From contig NZ_LLXO01000012.1 in NCBI RefSeq assembly GCF_001484765.1, forward strand, positions 62,001 through 126,000: a stretch of 64,000 nucleotides of DNA. The letters run 5' to 3'. A program made the position numbers and the translations under genes. Each line of letters starts with the position of its first letter. Position 1 is the stretch's first letter. Positions 50,517-57,908 of the stretch are shown in pieces. Source of the DNA: Entomohabitans teleogrylli (GTDB lineage: Bacteria > Pseudomonadota > Gammaproteobacteria > Enterobacterales > Enterobacteriaceae). A model generated the notes under the pieces. That model was not told the origin of the DNA. It worked only from the letters and a program-made list of their open reading frames with translations, and did no database searches.

Positions 50517-52649
50517 TTAATGTGCCGGGGGAAGGGCATTTTTTCCATACTGAGATAGATCGATAATGCGGTCCGCTGATGCTATAGTTGAAGGTCTATG
50601 AGCAACAATAATTCGCGTGATTTTTAAACCGGAAATCGACTGATTAATAAAAGATTCGTTTGCCAAATCGAGGTGGCTGGTTGCTTCATCCATAAACAGA
50701 ATACTGGGCTGGCGATACAACGCTCGGGCAATAAGTATGCGTTGCTTCTGGCCACCGGAAATCCCCAGACCTAGTTCACCAACAATAGATTCATATGCCA
50801 TCGGCATACGCATAATTTCATCATGTATATTACAGTAGCGAGAACAGGCAATGATTCTGTTCTGATCTGGGTTATCTTCAAAACTGCAAATGTTGTCAGA
50901 GATAGACCCTGAAAATAATCGATCTTCCTGCAATACACAGGCAGTGCTGTACCGATAATTGTTGAGACCAATTTTACTGACATCCAGACCATCAACCAGG
51001 ACATGGCCTTCACTGGGAACTAATAATCCACACATGACTTTAAGCAGTGTCGTCTTACCGATCCCAGATGGACCGACAAGCGCGACGGATTCTCCTGGCT
51101 GAATGACCAGATTTAGACCAGAAAAGATTGGGCGAGAAAATGGATCGTACTGATAGCTTAAATCCTTGACTTCCAGTGAGACGCCTTTATTTTCTTCAAA
51201 GATTCGACGAGAGGGTTGCTCAGTTTCCGGTTCGCTGAAGACTATTTCCGACAGGCGCTCGTTATGTAGTGATAGCATTCTGAGTTGCATCACCAGGTCT
51301 ATCAGACTGGAAGCCCGCTGAGAAAATTGTCCACGATAAGCATTGAATGCCATAAACATCCCTAGTGTCATATTATTTTCAATCACCATTACGGCACCAA
51401 GCCAGAGAATGACGACTTGATCAATACTGCTGATGAAGGTGTTTATTCCTCCGAAAAGCATGTCAAAACGGGTTTGCTTAATACCTGCATTACAGGCTTC
51501 AATGTTAATATTGAGCCAGTTTTGTGAGCGTCTCTCCTTAAGATTTAATGCCTTGATGGTCGAAATACCGTAGAGTGACTCCATAAAATGCGAGCTGGAC
51601 CGGGCGCTTTTGATAACCTGTTCTTCTGCTATTCGCCGATAAAAACGATAAGTGCCAAAACGCATTAGCGCATAGCAAAGTGTAAAGCCGATAACCACCC
51701 AAATCAGCCACCCACCGTATAATGTCATCATTATCAACAACCCAATGGTCATAATGATATCAATTACACCGGTTACAATACTATTAGTAAAGGTAGAACG
51801 AATAATATCCAATGATGAAAAGCGAGACTGTATATCTCCAAGGTGACGCTTTTCAAAAAAGGTCAGCGGCAGACTCATCAGATGATCAAATAAGGTCGTT
51901 TTCCACTGAATATCGGTCAGGGTGTTCAGAGTTAGGGAAGTCCATGCTCGCAGCATGCTGACAAAGGTGCGAAAGAGTGTAAAGACGACCAGACCGATAC
52001 AAATCACTGCCAACAGGCTATGGTCATGCGCGATAATGACATGATCAGTCACTAATTGTGTACCTATTGGCATTAGTAAGTTTATGGTTTCAATGACTAC
52101 TGAAAGAGCAAATATTTTTATCAGTGCTGATTTCAGACCAACAATATTTTTCATTAAATCCAGCAGACGCAGTCGACTTTTGGCTTTTTCTTGCTGGAAA
52201 TTACTGTCTGGCCATAGCTCCAGGGCTACGCCAGTGAAGTAATTTGACATTTCCTGAACACCAACAATACGTTTACCTAGTGCAGGATCGTGAACAACAA
52301 AGCTTGAGCGTTTTACTGCGACCAATACCACATAATGGTTCATACCCCAGTGTAGAATACATGGTAGTTTGAGTTGCCTGATTTCATCCAGGTCCAGTGA
52401 TAAAGCACGGTTCTTCAGATTTGCCTGTTCGGCGATTTTGCTGAGTTCAAGCAGTGTTGCACCTTGTGAGGAGTGACCGAAACGTTGACGGAAATTGAAC
52501 AGATCGATTTCCATACCGTAGTAACCGCAAATCATTGATAGGCTTGCAATACCACACTCAGATGCTTCTGATTGAAGAATGACCGGCGTTTTTTTTCGCA
52601 ATGAAAAATTCAATTTAGCTACGATCGATTTAAATAATTCATTATTCAT
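50517..52649 (-). CDS. CvaB-like peptidase-containing ABC exporter of microcins
   Basis: The 710-residue protein cuts double-glycine leaders and exports the mature peptide. Its N-terminal C39 peptidase has Cys32 (EASECGIASL), His105 (WGMNHYVVL) and Asp121 (HDPALG), the same residue numbers as CvaB of colicin V. About six helices follow (170-430), then the ATPase: Walker A VGPSGIGKTT, signature LGISGGQKQR, Walker B ILFMDEATSHLD. ATG 52649 matches the CvaB N-terminus; GTG 52661 would add four residues. It overlaps the upstream adaptor gene by eight bases. Confidence 0.93.
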   Translation of the reverse strand: MNNELFKSIVAKLNFSLRKKTPVILQSEASECGIASLSMICGYYGMEIDLFNFRQRFGHSSQGATLLELSKIAEQANLKNRALSLDLDEIRQLKLPCILHWGMNHYVVLVAVKRSSFVVHDPALGKRIVGVQEMSNYFTGVALELWPDSNFQQEKAKSRLRLLDLMKNIVGLKSALIKIFALSVVIETINLLMPIGTQLVTDHVIIAHDHSLLAVICIGLVVFTLFRTFVSMLRAWTSLTLNTLTDIQWKTTLFDHLMSLPLTFFEKRHLGDIQSRFSSLDIIRSTFTNSIVTGVIDIIMTIGLLIMMTLYGGWLIWVVIGFTLCYALMRFGTYRFYRRIAEEQVIKSARSSSHFMESLYGISTIKALNLKERRSQNWLNINIEACNAGIKQTRFDMLFGGINTFISSIDQVVILWLGAVMVIENNMTLGMFMAFNAYRGQFSQRASSLIDLVMQLRMLSLHNERLSEIVFSEPETEQPSRRIFEENKGVSLEVKDLSYQYDPFSRPIFSGLNLVIQPGESVALVGPSGIGKTTLLKVMCGLLVPSEGHVLVDGLDVSKIGLNNYRYSTACVLQEDRLFSGSISDNICSFEDNPDQNRIIACSRYCNIHDEIMRMPMAYESIVGELGLGISGGQKQRILIARALYRQPSILFMDEATSHLDLANESFINQSISGLKITRIIVAHRPSTIASADRIIDLSQYGKNALPPAH

Positions 52650-53934
52650 TGATTGGCCCACTTACGCTCTGTGCAATTTTATAGAAGGGAGTAAATATCC
52701 ACATATATAGTGGGCGCTCTTCAAGAAAGACTATTGCCTGAGCTTTCAAACCATTAGAAAGTGATAGTGTTTTACCATTATAGGTAAATGATTTGTCTTT
52801 AATTTCAACAAGAGTTTTATAAAGAGCTAATTCCTGTTGATTCATACCATTATTAACATTTACATTTGTATATTCTGCCATTTCCTGACGAGAGGCAGGA
52901 ACTGATGAAATAGATTTAATGGTTCCCGGAAATTGCCCGAATTTATCTGACGGGAAGGCATCGTAGCGAATGTTTACAGTGTCGCCTTTTTTTATATAGG
53001 GAAGGCTGTTATTAGGAAGCCATAGTACCAAATAGTATTCCACATTACCTGTGGGCTTTATTTGTACCAGGCTGCTTCCTTTATCTACCATTTGTCCTGC
53101 TGTAACGGACATAGATTCAATTTTTCCATCTGTAGTCGCTTTAATAATAACATTGCCACTGGCATTAGACTCGACTAATTGATTTTTAAAATCATTGATT
53201 TGATTTTTTTGACTGGATATTTGATTATCGAAATCAGCGGCTTTGGTAACAATGTCACTTTTTAACTGCGTAAGTTGAGACTCCAGTTGCATTTTTTGGC
53301 TAGTCAGAGACTGGTAGGCGCTTTGTTGTTGAAAGTATAATGAGTGTTGGTAGTTATATTGATCTTTAGTGATCAAACCCTGGCGTAAATAGGTATCATA
53401 GCTAGCTAGGTTGTCACGCATTTTTTTTAACCCTGTCTGGGTATTCGCCAGCATACGAGTTGTTTCCCGCATGGAGTCATTGAATTGCCGGAGTTGCTCG
53501 TTTAGTGCATCCAGGGTTTCATCTTTGTTGTGAGCTATTTTTTCAATGATCTCTTCAGCATTAGTGATCTTTTCTGTAATCACTTTTGCCATAGCATCGC
53601 TGACATTACCTGTTGAAGTATGCCTGGAAATGTCCAGTTCATATAGCGTGGCTCCTTTTTTAACTTTCTCTCCAGGCTGAACATATTGCTGGACTATGAA
53701 TCCTTGCTGAGGAGCAAAAACGTTAATAGAATGCGGAAGAGTAATGATCTCTCCACGAACATCAATACGCTGTGTGTAACTACAAAAAGTTAAAGCAAGA
53801 ATAAGCACGAGAAGAAATGTGAAAGAAAGCAAAGCGATTAACCAGGCAGGCATACCTGCAAGAAGTAACGCTTTTCCTTTCCAGTGATATTTCTTATATT
53901 CGATCGCTTCCCTGCGATAGATATTATTTGCCAT
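52642..53934 (-). CDS. CvaA-like HlyD-family microcin secretion adaptor
   Basis: The 430-residue membrane fusion protein has one N-terminal helix (AWLIALLSFTFLLVLILALTF). A barrel-forming segment follows (FAPQQGFIVQQYVQPGEKVKKG), then a long coiled coil (about 130-250) and the second half (GNVIIKATTDGKIESMSVTA). It links the inner-membrane ABC exporter to TolC. It overlaps the CvaB-like gene by eight bases and follows the precursor genes, the operon order of class II microcins reversed only in the position of the structural genes. Confidence 0.9.
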   Translation of the reverse strand: MANNIYRREAIEYKKYHWKGKALLLAGMPAWLIALLSFTFLLVLILALTFCSYTQRIDVRGEIITLPHSINVFAPQQGFIVQQYVQPGEKVKKGATLYELDISRHTSTGNVSDAMAKVITEKITNAEEIIEKIAHNKDETLDALNEQLRQFNDSMRETTRMLANTQTGLKKMRDNLASYDTYLRQGLITKDQYNYQHSLYFQQQSAYQSLTSQKMQLESQLTQLKSDIVTKAADFDNQISSQKNQINDFKNQLVESNASGNVIIKATTDGKIESMSVTAGQMVDKGSSLVQIKPTGNVEYYLVLWLPNNSLPYIKKGDTVNIRYDAFPSDKFGQFPGTIKSISSVPASRQEMAEYTNVNVNNGMNQQELALYKTLVEIKDKSFTYNGKTLSLSNGLKAQAIVFLEERPLYMWIFTPFYKIAQSVSGPINE

Positions 53935-54003
53935 TGAGTTATCACTTAAAATTTTGACAGGAGAAAGAAAGCCCCATAGGGCCTTTTATTTACTATGGGA
54001 GAA

Positions 54004-54339
54004 TTACTGAGACCATGGAACAAATTTGCCGTTAATGGTGTTTTCCAGGGAAAGGATTACTATCTCTAATGCTTTATCCCAACCGACGGAAAGTCCTGCT
54101 GCTCCGGCTATCATTCCACCAGCGATAAAGCCTCAGATGGCACCCACAGCATTACCGATCAGACCGAAGCCCAACAGACCCCCGTTAGCGCCGGACTGAG
54201 TACCACCGATCAGCGTACCAAATACTGCTCCGGCGACTGCACCCAGAGCAGAAGCTGCAACATTTCCCAGAATACCATTCAGTGCCAGAGGAGCACCGCC
54301 AGCGATCTCTTCCATTTCAGACACAGTTAATTCTTTCAT
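54004..54339 (-). pseudogene. Microcin precursor copy 1, interrupted by an in-frame TGA
   Basis: The frame matches the intact copy over all 112 codons, but codon 69, Trp (TGG) in the intact copy, is TGA (54133-54135). The double-glycine leader MKELTVSEMEEIAGG is intact, and so is the ribosome site AAAGGA. A 68-residue product ending NAVGAI would still carry a leader and 53 mature residues. After the stop the frame stays open to the same end VPWSQ, which indicates a recent single-base change. Confidence 0.8.
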
Positions 54340-54579
54340 GTACTAGTCCTTTAATATATATTGAAATTACAGATGGATTTATAGATAAAGGTCGTTAAGG
54401 TCTGCTGTAATATATTGACAAATAATTCGCCACGCAATAGGCGAGCAGAGTAAATCTGTTTTATAGGAATAGAGAGTGATATTTATTTTTTGTATGAAAA
54501 AACGATAATAATATATTTTGTGAATTTTTTTAAGAATACTTAAATACTGCACTGAATAGGCTATGTGTGTTTTGATAAA

Positions 54580-54608
54580 TCTGTCCTCCAGCAATCTCGG
54601 AGGACAGA
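54580..54608. other. Palindrome in the spacer between microcin copies 1 and 2
   Basis: TCTGTCCTCC (54580-54589) pairs with GGAGGACAGA (54599-54608), perfect over 10 bp with a 9-nt loop. The same place in the second spacer (about 55263-55291) has an imperfect version. It lies about 80 bases past the copy-2 stop and may end or process that transcript; the T-run is weak. Confidence 0.55.
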
Positions 54609-54686
54609 GGGTAAAGAACAATATGATTTTATCAGAAGATAATGCTTCTTTAAAAATATTGTATTTATTTATTAGTTAGTGTGAAT

Positions 54687-55022
54687 TTATTGAGACCATG
54701 GAACAAATTTGCCGTTAATGGTGTTTTCCAGGGAAAGGATTACCACCTCTAATGTTTTATCCCAACCGCCTGCAAATGCTGCAGCACCAGCAATCATTCC
54801 GCCGGCGATAAAGCCCCAGATGGCACCCACAGCATTACCGATCAGACCGAAGCCCAACAGACCCCCGTTAGCGCCGGACTGAGTACCACCGATCAGCGTA
54901 CCAAATACTGCTCCGGCGACTGCACCCAGAGCAGAAGCTGCAACATTTCCCAGAATACCATTCAGTGCCAGAGGAGCACCACCAGCGATCTCTTCCATTT
55001 CAAACACGGTTAATTCTTTCAT
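54687..55022 (-). CDS. Class II microcin-like precursor, intact copy
   Basis: The 111-residue precursor has the 15-residue double-glycine leader MKELTVFEMEEIAGG, similar to the colicin V leader, and a 96-residue mature part. That part is rich in Gly and Ala, with GxxxG-like hydrophobic stretches (ASALGAVAGAVFGTLIGG; GLIGNAVGAIWGFIAGGMIA), and ends in the polar segment LENTINGKFVPWSQ. It has no cysteine and no Ser-rich siderophore tail, so it fits neither disulfide class IIa nor modified class IIb closely. AAAGGA precedes ATG. A membrane-acting toxin is likely; the target is unknown. Confidence 0.85.
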   Translation of the reverse strand: MKELTVFEMEEIAGGAPLALNGILGNVAASALGAVAGAVFGTLIGGTQSGANGGLLGFGLIGNAVGAIWGFIAGGMIAGAAAFAGGWDKTLEVVILSLENTINGKFVPWSQ

Positions 55023-55033
55023 GTGCTAGTCCT

Positions 55034-55276
55034 TTAATATATATTGAAATTACAGATAGATTTATAGATAAAGACCATTACGGTCTGCTGTAATATATTG
55101 ACAAATAAGTCGCCACGCAATAGGTGAGCAGAGTAAATCTGTTTTATAGGAATAGAGAGTGATGTTTGTTTTTTGAATGAAAAATCGATAACGATATTTT
55201 TTGTGAATTTTTTAAGAATACTTAAATACTGCACTGAAGGGGCTATGTGTGTTTTGATAAATCTGTCTCCCAGCAA
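55034..55276 (-). CDS. Possible small protein in the microcin spacer (immunity candidate)
   Basis: An 80-codon frame from TTG 55276 ends FIYKSICNFNIY just before precursor copy 2. Its second half (SIPIKQIYSAHLLRGDLFVN) is kept in the other spacer with conservative changes (H/R, D/E), but there the frame is shifted in A-runs upstream. It has no good ribosome site and no clear membrane helix. It is offered only because no other immunity gene is visible. Confidence 0.2.
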   Translation of the reverse strand: MLGDRFIKTHIAPSVQYLSILKKFTKNIVIDFSFKKQTSLSIPIKQIYSAHLLRGDLFVNILQQTVMVFIYKSICNFNIY

Positions 55277-55370
55277 TCTCGGAGGACAGAGGGTAAATAA
55301 AAATATGGTTTTATCAGAAGATAATGCTTCATTAAAAAAATATTGTATTTATTTATTAGTTAGTGTGAAT

Positions 55371-55706
55371 CTACTGAGATCATGAAACAAATTTGCCGTT
55401 AATGGTGTTTTCCTGGGAAATAACTACCACTTATAACATTTTATCTCAACCGACGGAAAGTCCTGCTGCTCCGGCTATCATTCCGCCGGCGATAAAGCCC
55501 CAGATGGTACTCACAGCATTACTGATCAGACCGAAGCCTAACAGACCCCCGATAGCGCCGGACTGAGTACCACCGATCAGCGTACCAAATGCTGCTCCGG
55601 CGACTGCCCCCAGAGCAGCAGCTGCAACATTTCCCAGAATACCATTCCGTGCCAGAGGAGCACCACCAGCGATCTCTTCCATTTCAGACACAGTTAATTC
55701 TTTCAT
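55371..55706 (-). pseudogene. Microcin precursor copy 3, degenerate
   Basis: The 336-bp frame aligns without gaps to the intact copy. Two Trp codons (in GWDK and VPWSQ) have become TGA, and a TAA lies between them. The leader MKELTVSEMEEIAGG is intact. The upstream DNA is replaced by an IS630-type element from position 55713, which removes the AAAGGA ribosome site, so expression is unlikely. Confidence 0.82.
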
Positions 55707-55712
55707 TTGCTA

Positions 55713-56566
55713 AACGCGGAATAGTAGTTCACTTTGGGGGAACTCAGCCCGGATTGTGCGAACTGATCAATCGCCAGATATCCCAAACCACCAACCGGAC
55801 TGAGTGATGCCGATCATAGTACCAATTTCCCGCGACGAATGACGCCAGATGTAGAAAACGATCCATAAAACGCGTGACAAAAACCATGCTCGCAGGTTGA
55901 CAGCCCTGCTGATGTTGCATCGGGGTGACGGTGTCAGTGATGTTGCGAGAATACTTTGCTGCATCCGTTAATCCATAGGGCGCGGGATAAACTGGTTTAC
56001 ACATTCAGGTATTGAAGGTCTGAAATCTTTATCCGCAGGACGTTCACGTCGCAGGCCCTTTGAGCATATCTGCACACTGTTACGTGAACTGATAAAGCAC
56101 TCTCCCGGCGATTTTGGTTATCAGCGTTCACGCTGGAGTATGGAACTGCTGGCTATAAAAATAAAACGAGTGCTCACACCGGGGCAGAATGAAAAATATT
56201 ATCAGGCTGGCGTACTACACAGCGGTACGGGAAAAGTTAGCTACGTAGGTCATTAAGCTGCTCTACCACCTGAAAGCATCGTACCGTAGGGTAAGTGCTG
56301 CCACGCTCATCGTGGATAACTACATCATCCACAAAAGTCATGAAACCCAGCGCTGGCTGAAAGCAAACCCGAAGTTCATTATAATTTACCAGCCAGTTTA
56401 CTCACCTTGGGTGAACCACCTTGAGCGATTATGGCAGGCGTTTCATGACACAATAACCCACAATCATCAGTGCCGTTTAATGTAGCAACTGCTGAGAAAA
56501 ATTCGCCATTTTATGGAAACCGTCAACCGATTCCCGGGAGGGGAACATGGGCTGGCAAAAGTGTAG
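55713..56566 (+). mobile_element. Decayed IS630-family insertion sequence
   Basis: The left junction is at CTA|AACGCGG. In the other two microcin copies the same site reads CTAG, the known IS630 target. The element contains an inactivated transposase gene. About 110 transposase residues are missing, and no matching right end or target duplication is found, so the right limit given is that of the transposase remnant. Confidence 0.8.
55807..56566 (+). pseudogene. IS630-family transposase, broken
   Basis: The frame begins MPIIVPISRDE like IS630 transposase, but it carries stops at codons 12 and 16. It runs through ARRLTALLMLHRGD, INWFTHSGIEGLKSL and FEHICTLLRELIKHSPGDFG. An in-frame deletion near 56165 removes the centre up to TPGQNEKYY. 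A further frame change leads into LIVDNYIIHKS, QRWLKANPKF and YQPVYSPWVNHLERLWQ, ending FPGGEHGLAKV at TAG 56564-56566. Confidence 0.9.
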
Positions 56567-56773
56567 CGGTATCAGGCGCAGCTATTTAGCTGATGCTTAT
56601 TATTTATGTTTCCGCATAATACAATATATAAGATGCAAGTAAGACCTGATGAGTTAAGTATAGAATGCATTCTGATGTTTATATGGCGAATTTTTCGAAA
56701 ATTGGATGGTCGTTGGAGGATAAGAGATTTAAAATAGAATAAATTTGGCCTTTATGTGATTGTAAGGTTAATC

Positions 56774-56797
56774 ATCCCCCGATAATCTTCGGGGGAT
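56774..56797 (-). terminator. Terminator of the fimbrial operon
   Basis: ATCCCCCGA (56774-56782) pairs with TCGGGGGAT (56789-56797). It lies 32 bp past the stop of the last fimbrial gene. The rest of the gap 56567-56828 is AT-rich and shows no gene. Confidence 0.75.
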
Positions 56798-56828
56798 ATA
56801 ATATTAAGAATGAATTCTTTCTGATATG

Positions 56829-57884
56829 CTATTTTTCTTGGACAACAACTTCCAGCAATGCCCTGACATCACCATGGCTAATATCATTAGATAACTTATA
56901 GTAATCAGCCTCAAGTTTTATTTCTTGGCTTGCTTTGGTATTAAATATTTGATAGGAGCTAAAGTCATAAAATTTTATGGGAGTAGTGCCAGTACTACCA
57001 CCTTTAATGATGAACCCCACATTTTTTGCACCACCGGCTGATGGACTTAGCATATTGTTTAGTACACCATCACTAGAGGATGAGTTTCCTGATATTGGGT
57101 TGAACCAGTAAATATAGCTTTTGCCTTGTGAAGCGGAAGGGCAGGTCATATCCATAAAAAACTGTTTTTGTTTACCAGTCTTACTACTGCCACTGGAAGA
57201 TGCTGCTCTTAGCTGAGCAATATCAATCTCCTTCAATTCTACCGGATTGCCCCCTCGTAATGAAATATTACAGGATGATGCTCTGTACTGAATGCTTTTA
57301 ATCTGAAAATCTGCTCTCATCAAAATAGGTTCAAGCATGCCCGGACTCATAACCTGGTGCATGGCACCTACAGAAAAAACAATATTAACTAACCTTCCTG
57401 ACGTTTGAGATGTGTTTATCGGTCCCGTTTTTATAAGCCAGACAGGCATCTGCCGCATATTACCATCATAGGCTTTTTTGGGAACAGGGCTTATTATTCC
57501 TGCTGCCGTAGGTACTGGGCGCGGTACGGTGCTATATAATAAGTCACCGATCTGAAAACCAATGCCATCGATACCTGTTTCATAGACGGGTCTTCCTTGA
57601 ATACCTGTTATACCAGGGACTTCAGGGCTCTGTATCTGGACTCGATAAACATCAGGGTCGGCAGATACCACATCACAATCATAATAAGTTTTTACGAAAT
57701 CAACACCTACGGCATTGGCATAAAGTACACTACCAATTGGAACGGTATTATCTGATAATATCTTTAGTTGAGTTGATGTAAATGATAAGTCAAGGTTTTT
57801 AATAGTGCTGCTTGGATATTTACAGTTACCTGCAACCTGAGTGCTAAATAAAAAGATACTGATTAAAAAAATGAGCTTATTCAT
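56829..57884 (-). CDS. Fimbrial tip adhesin-like protein
   Basis: This 351-residue secreted protein has a signal peptide (MNKLIFLISIFLFSTQVAG) and a C-terminal pilin-like half (MRADFQIKSIQYRASSCNIS; cysteines at CNIS and TCPSAS; end VRALLEVVVQEK). As the largest pilin-type product and last in a chaperone-usher operon, it is probably the tip adhesin. The N-terminal half, with the presumed receptor site, is not recognised. It is 24 bp after the usher gene. Confidence 0.8.
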   Translation of the reverse strand: MNKLIFLISIFLFSTQVAGNCKYPSSTIKNLDLSFTSTQLKILSDNTVPIGSVLYANAVGVDFVKTYYDCDVVSADPDVYRVQIQSPEVPGITGIQGRPVYETGIDGIGFQIGDLLYSTVPRPVPTAAGIISPVPKKAYDGNMRQMPVWLIKTGPINTSQTSGRLVNIVFSVGAMHQVMSPGMLEPILMRADFQIKSIQYRASSCNISLRGGNPVELKEIDIAQLRAASSSGSSKTGKQKQFFMDMTCPSASQGKSYIYWFNPISGNSSSSDGVLNNMLSPSAGGAKNVGFIIKGGSTGTTPIKFYDFSSYQIFNTKASQEIKLEADYYKLSNDISHGDVRALLEVVVQEK

Positions 57885-57908
57885 TGCGTCGTGCTCCCTG
57901 AAAATTGA

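Larger units (their letters stand above)
54004..55706 (-). repeat. Three tandem microcin units of 683-684 bp
   Basis: Three 336-bp precursor frames are separated by 347- and 348-bp AT-rich spacers that are themselves near-identical. Start codons lie at 54339, 55022 and 55706, giving periods of 683 and 684 bp. The second spacer has small homopolymer length differences from the first. This indicates two rounds of tandem duplication, then point decay. Confidence 0.92.

Noticed and set aside
55785..55835. A fourth microcin precursor remnant, because CCGGACTGAGT..CCGATCA..GTACCAA resembles the precursor genes and one frame reads GTMIGITQSG.
   Set aside because: The same bases read on the plus strand give MPIIVPISRDE, the start of IS630 transposase, and the match continues for hundreds of bases. 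The resemblance to the microcin is chance.
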